Assembly: GCF_024124765.2 (NCBI RefSeq)
Contig: NZ_JAMXSR020000002.1
Coordinates: 2,282,001 to 2,346,000, forward strand
Reading direction: 5' to 3'
DNA: 64,000 nt
Origin: Sphingomonas sp. H160509
Lineage (GTDB): Bacteria > Pseudomonadota > Alphaproteobacteria > Sphingomonadales > Sphingomonadaceae
The notes under the pieces were generated by a model. It was not told the DNA's origin, did not search any database, and saw only the letters and a program-made list of their open reading frames with translations. Every line of letters starts with the position of its first letter. The stretch's first letter is position 1. Made by a program: the position numbers and the translations under genes. Of the stretch, positions 30,024 to 39,044 are shown in pieces.

Positions 30024-30703
30024 ATGACAAATCCTCCCCTCCGCGCTGCGCCCCCGCTCCGCGCTGCCATCGTGCCCGTCACGCCGATCCAGCAGAACTG
30101 CACGATTATCTGGTGCACCGCGACGATGAAGGCGGCGGTAATCGATCCGGGCGGCGACCTGCCGCAGATCATGGCGGCGGTCGAACAGGCGGGGGTCACG
30201 GTCGAGAAGATCCTGCTGACACATGGCCATATCGATCATGCGGGCGGGGCCAAGCGGCTGTCGAACGATCTCGGCGTGCCGATCGAGGGACCGCATGAGG
30301 CGGATAGGTTCTGGTTGCAGCGGCTCGATCAGGACGGGCCGAAATACGGGATTTCGGGGGGGTCAATTTCGAGCCGGACCGGTGGCTGGTCGAGGGTGAT
30401 ACGGTGTCGGTCGGCGACCTCGTGCTCGATGTGTACGAGACGCCCGGGCACACCGAGGGGCACGTGATCTTTCACCATGCGCCGTCGAAGTTCGCGCAGG
30501 TGGGGGATGTGCTGTTCCAGGGATCGGTCGGGCGATCGGACATGCCTGGGGGGAATCATGAGACGCTGGTGAAGTCGATCGTCGAGAAGCTGTGGCCGCT
30601 GGGGAGCGATACGAGCTTTATTCCAGGGCATGGGCCGGCGAGCACGTTTGCGCATGAGCGGGCGACGAATATGTTCGTTAGCGATCGGGCGCTGGCGGAA
30701 TAG
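30024..30703 (+). CDS. MBL-fold hydrolase, YcbL/glyoxalase II-like (frameshift in this sequence)
   Basis: About 225 residues. Zinc-binding residues are visible in LLTHGHIDHAGGAK (HxHxDH), ETPGHTEGHVIFHH (His), QVGDVLFQGSVGRSDMPGG (Asp) and FIPGHGPAST (His), the pattern of short glyoxalase II-like hydrolases such as YcbL. The probable reaction is hydrolysis of a glutathione or similar thioester. The frame breaks at a G7 run near 30356-30362; one base joins KYGISGG to VNFEPDRWLVEGD. It is divergent from pabBC and convergent with the M28 peptidase. Confidence 0.88.
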
Positions 30704-30736
30704 CGGTTGCCCTTGCGCTTTCCTGCGAACCTTCCT

Positions 30737-30815
30737 GTTCCCTCGCGAACGCGGGGGCCCAGGATACCAAGCGACATCGCCCGTAACCCTGGGCTCCCGC
30801 CTTCGCGGGAGAACA
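30737..30815. repeat. Inverted repeat, family D
   Basis: GTTCCCTCGCGAACGCGGGG and the mirror CTCCCGCCTTCGCGGGAGAA flank an inner CCCAGG/CCTGGG pair. It is related to the hairpin at 6303-6359. It is the first of two repeats between convergent genes. Confidence 0.8.
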
Positions 30816-30846
30816 AGAAGAAGCACGCCCCTTCCCGCCGCTCACC

Positions 30847-30950
30847 CCACCCCGGCGAAGGCCGGGGCCCAATTGGGCGAGGTAGATTGGCGTAGGTCAA
30901 ACTCCGTTACAGCCACCTTTCCAACTGGGCCCCGGCCTTCGCCGGGGTGG
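30847..30950. repeat. Inverted repeat, family C
   Basis: CCACCCCGGCGAAGGCCGGG and GGGCCCCGGCCTTCGCCGGG, then GTGG, pair almost perfectly, as at 12826-12928. It lies just before the 3' end of the M28 peptidase gene. Confidence 0.85.
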
Positions 30951-30972
30951 TTACCCACGCGGTGAGAAGGTC

Positions 30973-32600
30973 TTACTTCCGCTCCCCCGCGCTTTCAGAC
31001 CGCACCGACTTGAACTCCGACCCGTCGCGCCACTCGGGCCACAACCGGCTGTTCGCCAGCTTGGTGCCGATCGTCTTGAACAGGTCCACGTCCTGCGCCG
31101 CGCCGCGCAGGTCCCATTCAGCACCCCACGCGTCACACGTCTGGTGATAGCATTTCATATAGCCGTCGAGCCACGCCTGCCCCGCTGTCCGGCCGCCCTT
31201 GACCAGATCAGGCGCGCCACTGATCGCCATCAGCAGCAGCGTCGGCACGCCGCGCCGCGCGACCGAGAAATGGTCGGCGCGGTAGAATAGCCCGCGTTCG
31301 GGGAGCGCTTCCGGCGTCACGACTCGGCCCTGCGCTTTCGCCGCATCGCCAAGCATGTCCTCGAGGCTGTTCTGACCTGCACCGACCAGCATGACGTCCT
31401 TTGCAGGCCCTGCCGTCTGGAGGATGTCGAGCGTCAGATTGGCGACCGTCTTGGCGGCCGGATAGACCGGGTTCACCGCATAGGTCTCCGACCCGAGCAA
31501 CCCGCGCTCCTCGCCGCTCCACAGCGCGAAGACGAGGCTGCGGTCGGTGCGGGGGGCCTTGGCGAAATTGCGCGCGAGTTCGAGGACGCCCGCCACGCCG
31601 AGGCCGTCGTCGTTGGCGCCGGGGCGGATGGTGCGCCCCCTGCGCATCGGGCGGGCCGATGCCATAGGCGTCCCAGTGCGCGCCGAACATCACGATTTCG
31701 TCCGCGTGCTTGGTGCCCGGCAGTTTCGCCAGCACATTCTGGCTCACCGCTGTGTCGTGCTTGACCGGCAGGTCGGTGGTGAACGCCTGCTTCAGCGCGA
31801 CCGGGTGGAAGTCACTCCGCCGCGCCGCTTTCCGTAACGAAGCCAGGTCGAGGCCCGAGGCTGCAAACAACCGGGTCGCCGCACCACCTTCGAGCCAGCC
31901 CTGGAGCATCACCCGCGATTCGGGATCCTTCCGGACGATATCGTAATTCTCGCCGGCGGGAGCGGTGACCGTGTTCCAGCCGTACCCCGCGCCCGCCGTG
32001 TCGTGGACGATCAGCGCGCCGACCGCGCCACGTCGCGCGGCTTCCTCGTATTTGTACGTCCAGCGGCCGTAATAGGTCATCCGGCGATCGCCGAACTTGC
32101 CCCTTCGCATCGTCGCCTGGGACCGCCTCGAAATCGGGATCGTTGACGAGGAACACCGCAACCTTGCCCTTGAGATCGAGCCCCTTGAAGTCGTCCCAGC
32201 CGCGCTCCGGCGCGCTGACGCCGTAGCCGACGAACACCATCGGTGCGTTCGCGATGACGACGCGGTCGACGCCGCGGACCGTACTCAGATAGACGTCGCG
32301 GCCCTGCACCAGCGCGGTATCGCCGGCGCGGACGGTGCCCGCGCCCATCCGCGTGTGGACGAGCGGTACGGGCTGCGTCCAGCCGCCGTTCGGGCCGCCG
32401 GGTTGCGCCTTCATCGCCTTGAACTGCGCGATCAGCCAGGCGATCGTCTTGGTCTCACCCGGCGTTCCGGGCGCGCGACCTTCGAACGCATCGGAGGCGA
32501 GCGTCTTCACGTCGGCAGACAGGCGCTCTGGCGAGACCTGCGCGGCGGCAGGGGACGCGGCCAAAAGCGTGGCGGCGGTGAGCAAGCGGAACGCGCTCAT
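30973..32600 (-). CDS. M28-family metallopeptidase, secreted (two frameshifts in this sequence)
   Basis: About 540 residues with a signal peptide (MSAFRLLTAATLLAASPAAA). A PA domain segment (AGYGWNTVTAPAGE) precedes an M28 zinc peptidase: VMFGAHWDAYGIG (His, Asp), GANDDGLGVAGVLELAR (Asp), LWSGEERGLLGSE (Glu-Glu). Breaks at C runs near 32100-32103 and 31636-31640 split it into three frames that join in order (VPGDDAKG to GKFGDRRMTYYG; GPPDAQG to RTIRPGANDDG). It is probably an aminopeptidase in the periplasm. Its ATG overlaps the MAPEG stop by 4 bp. Confidence 0.88.
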
Positions 32601-33040
32601 GCCTGCGACCCCGACGGCACAACCTGGAACGTCTTTGCGGCCGGCACGCTGTTCGCCTGATACGCGATCGCCAGCGCCCAGCCGGCCAGCAACGCCATCA
32701 GTGCCCATGTCGCCAGCGCACCCCCGGCCCGCGGCAGGCTCGACGTCGTCCGGTCCATCCCGAACGCGTGGGCGATTCGCGCGATTACGAACACCGCGCC
32801 GGCAATCCACAGCCACAGCGTCGATCCGCCGGCGAGTTCGATCAGCCCGATCAGGATCAGGATGAACGGCGCGTATTCGGTGAAGTTGGCATGCGCGCGC
32901 ATCCGTGCCTGCAGGCGCTGGTTGCCATCGTCGCCGATCAGCACGCTTTCCTTCACGCGCATCGGCACGATTCGGAAGGCGAGCCACAGGTTGACGACGG
33001 CGGCGGCCGCGGCGATCGTCAGCGTTACGGGTAATATCAC
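32597..33040 (-). CDS. MAPEG-family membrane protein
   Basis: 147 residues with four hydrophobic segments. The MAPEG core is visible: LAFRIVPMRVKESVLIGDDG, LQARMRAHANFTEYAPFILI (RAHxNFTEY) and VIARIAHAFGM. The family covers glutathione-dependent membrane enzymes; many bacterial members have unknown substrates. It overlaps the M28 peptidase start by 4 bp, so the two are co-translated. It is divergent from rpmF. Confidence 0.88.
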   Translation of the reverse strand: MILPVTLTIAAAAAVVNLWLAFRIVPMRVKESVLIGDDGNQRLQARMRAHANFTEYAPFILILIGLIELAGGSTLWLWIAGAVFVIARIAHAFGMDRTTSSLPRAGGALATWALMALLAGWALAIAYQANSVPAAKTFQVVPSGSQA

Positions 33041-33255
33041 GGCGTTGCCCCTCGAATATCAGGTCTTTTGTCAGGCGCATGCCCTGCCACTCCGGGCCAA
33101 AGCTTGCAACGCGGGGTGAAATCGCTATAGCGCCACGCTTCGCGAGCGTCAGGCCGCATGGGTTGCTTCAGGCGGCCGGCATTCTTGTCGGTTGCCTGTG
33201 TCCTGTGTCCGGACGTACTCGGAGTCCCGACCTTTAGATTGAACAAGGTGCCGAA

Positions 33256-33435
33256 ATGGCCGTCCCCAAAAGAAAAACCTCGCCCTCCAAGCGCGGCATG
33301 CGCCGTGGCCACGACTCGCTCACGATCGCGTCGTTCCAGGAATGCCCCAACTGTGGCGAGCTGAAGCGTCCGCACAACCTGTGCGGTTCGTGCGGTCACT
33401 ATAACGGTCGCGAAATCCTCTCGATCGAGGGCTGA
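33256..33435 (+). CDS. rpmF: 50S ribosomal protein L32
   Basis: 59 residues, [20 protein letters not shown] at the start. The zinc ribbon is complete as [12 protein letters not shown] and [13 protein letters not shown], so this is the zinc-binding form. The start ATG 33256 has an AACAAGG Shine-Dalgarno. It heads the conserved rpmF-plsX-fabH cluster; plsX starts 41 bp later. Linking L32 to phospholipid synthesis genes is widespread in bacteria and ties membrane building to ribosome supply. Confidence 0.97.
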   Translation: MAVPKRKTSPSKRGMRRGHDSLTIASFQECPNCGELKRPHNLCGSCGHYNGREILSIEG

Positions 33436-33476
33436 GGCTTCCGTCCGGAACCTCTAACTTGAACGAAGGATAAGCG

Positions 33477-34505
33477 ATGCCCGACAGCGGCTGGATCGCG
33501 GTCGATGCGATGGGTGGCGATGACGGGCTGGCAGTGATGCTTGCCGGCGTCGCGCGAGCGCGTCACCAATTCGAGGGCATGCACTTCTTCCTGGTCGGTG
33601 ACGAGACTGCGATTCGCGAGGGGCTGAAAGCTCATCCGAACCTGTCGCAGAACTCTGAAATCGTCCACGCACCCGAAGTCGTCGGTTCGAGCGAAAAGCC
33701 GAGCCAGGCGATTCGGCGTGCGAAGAAGACGTCGATGGGCATCGCGATCGACCTGGTGAAACAGGGTCGCGCCGCTGCAGCGGTATCATCGGGCAACACC
33801 GGCGCGCTGATGGCGATGGCGAAGATATCGTTGCGGATGCTGCCCGGGATCGACCGGCCGGCACTCGCGGCGCGTCTGCCGACGCTCGGCGACACCGACA
33901 TGGTGATGCTCGACCTCGGTGCGAATACCGAGTGCGACGCGCGCAACCTCGTCCAGTTCGCGATCATGGGTGCCGCCTATGCGCGCACCGCGCTCGACAT
34001 CCCGCATCCTCGTGTGGCGCTGCTGAATATCGGCAGCGAAGACATGAAGGGCACGGATGAGATTCGCGACGCAGCGGCCCAGCTGCGCGCGACGCCGGCC
34101 GTCGACATGCAGTTCAACGGCTTCATCGAAGGCGACCGGCTGTCGCGCGGTGAGGTCGACGTCGTCGTGTGCGACGGATTCTCTGGCAACATCGCACTGA
34201 AGACCGCCGAGGGCACCGCGCGATTCGTCGCCGACCTGCTCAAGCGCGCGTTCCGCAGCTCGGTTCGCTCGAAGCTCGGCTTCCTGATCTCGCGGCCGGC
34301 GACCGAATTGCTGCGCGATCACCTCGACCCGAACAATCACAACGGCGCGGTCTTTCTCGGGCTCAACGGCATCGTCGTGAAAAGTCACGGCGGCGCCACC
34401 GAGCGCGGCGTGGCGACGGCGATCGGCAATGCCGCCAAGATGGTCCGCAACGATCTGGTCCGGCGCATCGCCGACGATCTCGGCAGCGTGGAGAAGGCGG
34501 CATGA
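33477..34505 (+). CDS. plsX: Phosphate acyltransferase PlsX
   Basis: 342 residues, normal length. Family motifs: [11 protein letters not shown] at the N-terminus, [58 protein letters not shown] and [11 protein letters not shown]. It converts acyl-ACP to acyl-phosphate for PlsY, the first step in phosphatidic acid synthesis. Its TGA overlaps the fabH ATG (ATGA at 34502-34505). rpmF lies upstream in the same direction. Confidence 0.97.
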   Translation: MPDSGWIAVDAMGGDDGLAVMLAGVARARHQFEGMHFFLVGDETAIREGLKAHPNLSQNSEIVHAPEVVGSSEKPSQAIRRAKKTSMGIAIDLVKQGRAAAAVSSGNTGALMAMAKISLRMLPGIDRPALAARLPTLGDTDMVMLDLGANTECDARNLVQFAIMGAAYARTALDIPHPRVALLNIGSEDMKGTDEIRDAAAQLRATPAVDMQFNGFIEGDRLSRGEVDVVVCDGFSGNIALKTAEGTARFVADLLKRAFRSSVRSKLGFLISRPATELLRDHLDPNNHNGAVFLGLNGIVVKSHGGATERGVATAIGNAAKMVRNDLVRRIADDLGSVEKAA

Positions 34506-35471
34506 TCCGGTCTGTCGTAATGGGCACCGGCTCGGCTTTGCCCGAGCGTCGCGTCTCGAACGCCGAACTGGCGGCGCAGGTCGACACCAGCGACGAGTGG
34601 ATCGTCGAGCGCACCGGCATCCGCTTCCGCCACATCGCCGGCGAAGGCGAGACGACCGCGACGCTTGCTGCCGATGCATGCCGCGCGGCTTTGACTGCGG
34701 CCGGGATCGAAGCCGACAGCATCGACCTGATCGTGCTTGCCACCGCGACACCGGACCAGACCTTCCCCGCCAGTGCCACCAAGGTGCAGGCTATGCTGGG
34801 CATCGACGACTGCGTCGCGTTCGACGTCGCGGCGGTCTGCTCGGGCTTCCTGTACGCGGTGCAGGTGGTCGACAGCATGATCCGCAGCGGCGTCGCCAAA
34901 CGCGCGCTAGTGATCGGGGCGGAGACGTTCAGCCGTATCCTCGACTGGGAAGACCGGACGACGTGCGTGCTGTTCGGCGACGGCGCCGGCGCGATCGTGC
35001 TGGAGGCGCAGGACACCGCTGACGAAGGTGGTCGCGGCATCCTGACGACCAAGCTGCACGCGGACGGCCGTCACAACGAGCTTCTTTATGTCGATGGCGG
35101 CGTCTCGACGACGGGCACCGTCGGCAAGCTGCGCATGAAGGGCCGCGAGGTCTTCCGCCACGCGGTCACCAATCTGGCTTCGGTGATGACCGAGTCGCTG
35201 GCGATGGCTGGCTTGTCTTCGGACCAGGTCGACTGGGTCGTCCCGCATCAGGCGAACGCGCGGATCCCTCGACGCGACCGCGCGCAAACTGGGCCTCGCG
35301 GCGGGCAAGGTGGTCGTCACCGTCGACCAGCATGCCAACACGTCGGCAGCCTCCGTGCCGCTCGCGCTCGACGTCGCGGTGCGCGATGGACGTGTCCGAC
35401 AAGGCCAGATCGTCGTACTCGAGGCGATGGGCGGCGGGTTCACCTGGGGCGCGGCGGTTATCCGCTTCTAA
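34502..35471 (+). CDS. fabH: 3-oxoacyl-ACP synthase III FabH (frameshift in this sequence)
   Basis: About 323 residues. The catalytic Cys is in [13 protein letters not shown], the His in [11 protein letters not shown] and the Asn in [27 protein letters not shown] and [11 protein letters not shown] are typical N-terminal stretches, and [13 protein letters not shown] ends the protein. It condenses acetyl-CoA with malonyl-ACP to begin fatty acid synthesis. The frame breaks at CCC near 35266-35268; deleting one C joins NARI to [14 protein letters not shown] with a stop at 35469-35471. An essential gene is unlikely to be broken in the organism. Confidence 0.93.
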
Positions 35472-35565
35472 TCTCGTAGAAAGAGATCGATTCACTTGTA
35501 GAACAAAAGTTCTTCCGGTCGCGATCCTGCTTGTGTAGAGAAGCGCCGAGACTGGGAGCTTGCGA

Positions 35566-35865
35566 ATGACGATGACCGGTACATTGACGCGCGCCGATCT
35601 GGCCGAGTCCCTCCACCGCGAGGTAGGATTGTCGCGTGCGGATTCCTCGAAGATCGTGGAACAGATTCTTTCCGAGATGTGCGGCGCGCTGTCCGAAGGC
35701 GAGAACGTCAAGATCTCGGGGTTCGGCACGTTCGTGCTCCGCGACAAGGGTGAGCGGGTCGGCCGTAATCCGAAAACCGGCATCGAAGTGCCGATCGCAC
35801 CGCGTCGCGTCCTGACCTTCCGCGCGAGCCAGATGATGCGTGAGCGCATCGTCGGCGCCGACTGA
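35566..35865 (+). CDS. ihfA: Integration host factor subunit alpha
   Basis: 99 residues of HU/IHF fold: [40 protein letters not shown], and the DNA-intercalating arm [20 protein letters not shown]. It bends DNA as a heterodimer with IHF-beta, which is not in the window. ATG 35566 (GGGAG 8 bp upstream) was chosen over TTG 35560. The order fabH-ihfA-merR is conserved in alphaproteobacteria. Confidence 0.95.
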   Translation: MTMTGTLTRADLAESLHREVGLSRADSSKIVEQILSEMCGALSEGENVKISGFGTFVLRDKGERVGRNPKTGIEVPIAPRRVLTFRASQMMRERIVGAD

Positions 35866-35872
35866 TCCTGTA

Positions 35873-36340
35873 ATGCCCGATGACGCCGATACTTCCGGTG
35901 GCGATTTTACGGACGACATCGACGTAGCGGGCGATCCCGGTTCCGACGACGACGGCAGCCCATCCATAGGTGCCGTGGGTATAGCGGCGGCGGGTCCGGG
36001 CAAGGCGGGCGCTGCGTTCCGGACGATCGGCGAACTCTCGCGTGAGACCGGCCTGCCACAGCATATCCTGCGCTATTGGGAGACCCGCTTTCCCCAGCTG
36101 CGGCCGCTGCAGCGCGCGGGGAACCGACGCTATTACCGTGCCGAGGATGCGGTATTGGTCCGGCGCATCGATACGTTGCTCAACCGCGAAGGCTATACCG
36201 TCCGCGGCGTGCAGCAGTTGCTTGCGGCCGAAAAGACAACGCCCGTCGCGACGGACACGATCGAGCCGGTGATACCGGCACTGCGTGCGATCCCGCGCGT
36301 TTTGGCGCAGGCGCTGGTCGAGGACGGCCGGCGCGCATAA
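35873..36340 (+). CDS. MerR-family transcriptional regulator
   Basis: 155 residues. A disordered, acidic N-terminus of about 45 residues precedes a MerR helix-turn-helix: FRTIGELSRETGLPQHILRY, WETRFPQLRPLQRAGNRRYY, then a helical part (RRIDTLLNREGYTVRGVQQL). There is no cysteine cluster for metal sensing. This downstream-of-ihfA MerR protein is conserved in alphaproteobacteria but has no established ligand. It starts 7 bp after ihfA, so the two share a transcript. It is convergent with the MucR gene; the gap holds a G/C-rich stretch that could form an imperfect hairpin. Confidence 0.88.
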   Translation: MPDDADTSGGDFTDDIDVAGDPGSDDDGSPSIGAVGIAAAGPGKAGAAFRTIGELSRETGLPQHILRYWETRFPQLRPLQRAGNRRYYRAEDAVLVRRIDTLLNREGYTVRGVQQLLAAEKTTPVATDTIEPVIPALRAIPRVLAQALVEDGRRA

Positions 36341-36410
36341 CGCATAGCGCGTAACTGGCCGTCGTGAAGGGGAGAGGGGGAAGGACGACACCCTCCCCCC
36401 CTCGCCGATT

Positions 36411-36926
36411 TTAATCCTCGCTGCCGAGCGTCTTCTTGGCGGCATCAAGCGCTGCCTTGCCGCCCTTGCGAACGGTCTTCACCGCGTCTTCCGACGCCTT
36501 CTCGACCGTTGCACCAGCCTTGCGACCAAGCCCGATCGACTTCGCCATCGCACGGCGCGCTTCCGAATAGGTCGCGGCGACCATCGGATAGTCGGACTTC
36601 AGGTTGAAGCGCTCGCGATACTGCTCCGGCGTCATGCCGTTGGTCGACAGGTGACGACGCAACGTCTTGTACTTCTTGCCGTCGAGCATCGAGATGATGT
36701 GGTCGGGCGATGCCAGCGACTTGCGCACCGAAACGGCTGGCTCGGACGTCGGCTGTGCCGTTGCCTCGGGCTCCGCTTCGCCATTGCCGACCAGCTTCTC
36801 GACGGCCGAATGCATCGCGACGAGGAACGCCGGCACGTCGTCGGCGGCAGTGCGCGTATTGGGGTTGGCAAGCCATGCTGCCGTCAGTTCGGCGGCGAGC
36901 TCGACTGTATTAAGTGTATCGGTCAC
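36411..36926 (-). CDS. MucR/Ros-family transcriptional regulator lacking the usual zinc cysteine
   Basis: 171 residues. The N-terminus (TLNTVELAAELTAAWLANPN) and the core (GKKYKTLRRHLSTNGMTPEQ, YRERFNLKSDYPMVAATYSE, AKSIGLGRKAG) are the MucR/Ros pattern. In typical members the core starts with IICLEDGKK; here it reads IISMLDGKK, so the first zinc ligand Cys is Ser. A Lys/Ala-rich C-terminal tail resembles histone-like tails. MucR proteins silence AT-rich promoters and often their own gene; the region upstream of this gene is the most AT-rich in the window. Confidence 0.88.
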   Translation of the reverse strand: MTDTLNTVELAAELTAAWLANPNTRTAADDVPAFLVAMHSAVEKLVGNGEAEPEATAQPTSEPAVSVRKSLASPDHIISMLDGKKYKTLRRHLSTNGMTPEQYRERFNLKSDYPMVAATYSEARRAMAKSIGLGRKAGATVEKASEDAVKTVRKGGKAALDAAKKTLGSED

Positions 36927-37348
36927 GGTATGTCCTTGAATTCGTAATGCACCCCTGCTGGCAGGCGCCTACTATATTTGTATGAAATTGAACACCAGGT
37001 GTTTAACATACGTGCATCATTACATTTTGTTCATCGTCCGACATAAATATAATCGGTTTGACTGATACTGGCTGGGCTTCGTCGCAACTTCGGCGCCACA
37101 TCGTAGATGTCGGAGTAGATCATCAATTCTATGAAACGTGCCGGAATTGCGTGCCCGACCCGGCGATATCACGCCGCATTAAACGTATTGCATCCTTACC
37201 TATCATGGACAGGCAGCGCGGGAGTCCGGTGAGCAACTACCGTTACTTGCTTATCAACACGGATTTTGCGGCAAGTCGCCGGCTATTCTGTCACTCGCGG
37301 ACTGCCCGCGACATCGTCGCGAACAGTCCTGTACCGTGAGTCCGGCGC
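36927..37348. other. AT-rich intergenic region upstream of the MucR-family gene
   Basis: About 420 bp with clearly lower GC than its surroundings, with runs such as ACTATATTTGTATGAAATTG and CATAAATATAATCGG. It holds the mucR-type promoter, and the AT-richness suits MucR/Ros binding. A 93-codon frame at 37058-37339 (plus) exists but has no recognisable family or start signal, so I do not call it a gene. Confidence 0.5.
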
Positions 37349-37633
37349 CTATTTCGCCGCGGCGACGATGCAATACACAAGGATTGGCACGCCGATCACG
37401 AGGATCATTGGGACAAGATTCACGTCGATGAAGCGGTTCAACCAGTTCGGCTGCTTGCGAGCCCGACGATCGTCATCATCGGCACAATAGTTTTCGACGA
37501 TCTCCAGCTCGAACTGGTTCGAGAAAAAATGCTTAGGCCTCATTCTAAGGAAGGGCTGCGAGGCGCGATCCTGCAGTTCGACGTCATGATCCGCCAAAGG
37601 GCGACTATCTTTATCAGGGTTCTGTTCCGACAC
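37349..37633 (-). CDS. Small C-terminal-anchored membrane protein, unknown
   Basis: 94 residues from GTG 37633 (VSEQNPDKDSRPLADHDVEL). A polar N-terminal half with acidic and basic clusters (ENYCADDDDRRARKQ) leads to one membrane helix near the C-terminus (FIDVNLVPMILVIGVPILVYCIVA). That is a tail-anchored layout. I do not recognise the family. It lies in a lower-GC zone between mucR and ohr. Confidence 0.55.
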   Translation of the reverse strand: MSEQNPDKDSRPLADHDVELQDRASQPFLRMRPKHFFSNQFELEIVENYCADDDDRRARKQPNWLNRFIDVNLVPMILVIGVPILVYCIVAAAK

Positions 37634-37699
37634 TGTGCGGTTTCCGTTTACTCGAGATCATGGGCGCGCAGAGCACGTCCCAAAGGTCAGATCGAATAA

Positions 37700-37738
37700 A
37701 GCCCGAACTCGAACGGCGAACAGCCGCGAGCTCGGGCT
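37700..37738 (-). terminator. Stem-loop with short T tail on the minus strand
   Basis: AGCCCGAACTCG at 37700-37711 pairs with CGAGCTCGGGCT at 37727-37738 (11 of 12), and an inner CGGC/GCCG pair extends it. Read on the minus strand the stem is followed by TTTATT. ohr already has its own terminator at 37901, so this one may end another short transcript. Confidence 0.5.
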
Positions 37739-37900
37739 AACCGCGTGCGGCGAGTTGGCCCGAATGGTCGAGGAAACGCTTATGTGTCGCAGGAGCGTAC
37801 ATGCAAGTTACATTGGAGCCGTGACCATTAATGTCAACACGCATCGGACGTGACTAAAAGGCCGCTGGATGTCAGCGACTTGGTCTTGCGACCAATTGAA

Positions 37901-37934
37901 GACGGTCGGGCAGCAGACGTACCGCCCGACCGTC
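37901..37934 (-). terminator. Terminator of ohr
   Basis: A perfect 11-bp stem, GACGGTCGGGC at 37901-37911 with GCCCGACCGTC at 37924-37934, begins 13 bp after the ohr stop. On the minus strand it is followed by TTCAATT. Confidence 0.7.
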
Positions 37935-37946
37935 AGGGCTTCACCT

Positions 37947-38373
37947 TCAGGCGAGCGTCAGGCCGACATCGACGTTGCCGCGGGTGGCGTTCGAATAGGG
38001 GCAGATCTCGTGCGCAGCATCGACCAGACGCTGCGCTTCGGCGCGGTCGATACCTGGCAGCGACACGGTCAGGTCGGTGGTGATCCCGAAACCGCCAGCC
38101 CGAGCGAGGGCCGATCCCAACCTTTGCGGTGACCGCGACGTCGTCGGGCACCTTCACCTTCAACTGCTGGCCAGCGACCTTCAGTGCGCCGATGAAGCAC
38201 GCGGAATAGCCGGCTGCGAACAGCTGCTCGGGGTTGCTGCCGTCGCCGCCTGCGCCGCCCAGTTCCTTTGGCGTAGAGAGCGCGACGTCGAAACGGCCGT
38301 CCTGCGACCGTGCATGGCCGTCGCGGCCGCCGGTTGCGGTGGCTTCGGTGGTGTATTTTACATCGACGGACAT
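37947..38373 (-). CDS. ohr: Organic hydroperoxide resistance protein Ohr (frameshift in this sequence)
   Basis: About 141 residues of OsmC/Ohr family. Both redox Cys are present: [16 protein letters not shown] and [36 protein letters not shown] is the typical Ohr N-terminal motif. It detoxifies organic and fatty acid hydroperoxides using dihydrolipoyl thiols. The frame breaks near 38099-38101 (short run of C on the plus strand); one base joins IGPRSG to [16 protein letters not shown]. It is divergent from its regulator gene ohrR across a region with a long inverted repeat. Confidence 0.9.
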
Positions 38374-38387
38374 GCTGAAATCTCCAT

Positions 38388-38458
38388 ATTGCTTATCGCG
38401 ATAACGATCTATGATGTGGCGGTACCGAAGTCCAGTAAGATTTGCCGCGATAAGCAAT
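38388..38458. promoter_or_regulatory. Candidate OhrR operators in the ohr-ohrR divergent promoter
   Basis: ATTGCTTATCGCG at 38388-38400 is repeated exactly as its reverse complement, CGCGATAAGCAAT, at 38446-38458. The left element also forms a perfect TTATCGCGATAA palindrome (38393-38404), and the right one reads TTGC-N8-GCAA. Two matching sites in a divergent MarR-type promoter suggest cooperative binding by OhrR dimers controlling both genes. Confidence 0.6.
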
Positions 38459-38490
38459 TTTATGTACGGTCGAGCGTGAAGGAGCCTGCC

Positions 38491-38940
38491 GTGTCCGATC
38501 CCCTGCCCCTCGACGACCAGCTCTGCTTTTCGTTGTATGCCGCGACGATCGCGATCAATCGTGCGTACAAGCCCGTGCTCGACCGGCTCGGCATCACCTA
38601 TCCACAGTTTCTCGTCCTCCAGACGCTCAACGAAGCGGAGGATGGCTGTTCGATCGGCGCGATCGCCGAACGGCTCGCGCTCGAACCGAGCACGATCACG
38701 CCGTTGGCGAAACGGCTGGAGGCGGCGGGGCTGGTTACGCGCATCCGCAACCCCGCCGACGAGCGACAGGTACGCGTGCGGTTGACCGAGGCTGGCAGAA
38801 CGCGGTGGACGGAGACCGGGTGCCTTGGCCCGCTGATCGTCGAGCGGTCCGGCATGACGCAGGATCGACTCGCCGCCCTGAACGTGGAGGTCGCGGCGCT
38901 GCGGCGAGCGCTCGCCAGCGACCGCCCGGCGATGCAGTGA
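38491..38940 (+). CDS. ohrR: MarR-family organic hydroperoxide sensor OhrR
   Basis: 149 residues from GTG 38491 with GAAGGAG upstream. The N-terminal sensor Cys is in [20 protein letters not shown], the position of the peroxide-reactive Cys of OhrR, and [20 protein letters not shown] and the winged helix ([39 protein letters not shown]) follow. Oxidation of the Cys by organic peroxides is known to release OhrR from the ohr promoter. A second Cys (TETGCLGPL) could form the disulfide of the two-Cys type. It is divergent from ohr. Confidence 0.93.
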   Translation: MSDPLPLDDQLCFSLYAATIAINRAYKPVLDRLGITYPQFLVLQTLNEAEDGCSIGAIAERLALEPSTITPLAKRLEAAGLVTRIRNPADERQVRVRLTEAGRTRWTETGCLGPLIVERSGMTQDRLAALNVEVAALRRALASDRPAMQ

Positions 38941-39044
38941 CGCCCGCAACGCGGCGATCCTGAAGGCATGACTGACGATCGATTGGACGATGCCGACTGA
39001 CTCGGCGCGGAAGGACACGCGCGACGATCGACGCTGACTTGCCC

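Noticed and set aside
35501..35512. GAAC-AAAA-GTTC upstream of ihfA, like a Gram-positive LexA box
   Set aside because: Alphaproteobacterial LexA uses a direct GTTC-N7-GTTC motif, and there is no SOS gene context; most likely chance.
36341..36410. Possible terminator between merR and mucR-type genes
   Set aside because: There are G-rich and C-rich blocks (GGGGAGAGGGGG ... CCCTCCCCCCCTC), but the pairing is imperfect and slips, so I did not list it as a feature.
37058..37339. 93-codon plus-strand frame in the AT-rich region
   Set aside because: No recognisable family, no ribosome binding site, and composition unlike the neighbouring genes; not strong enough to call.
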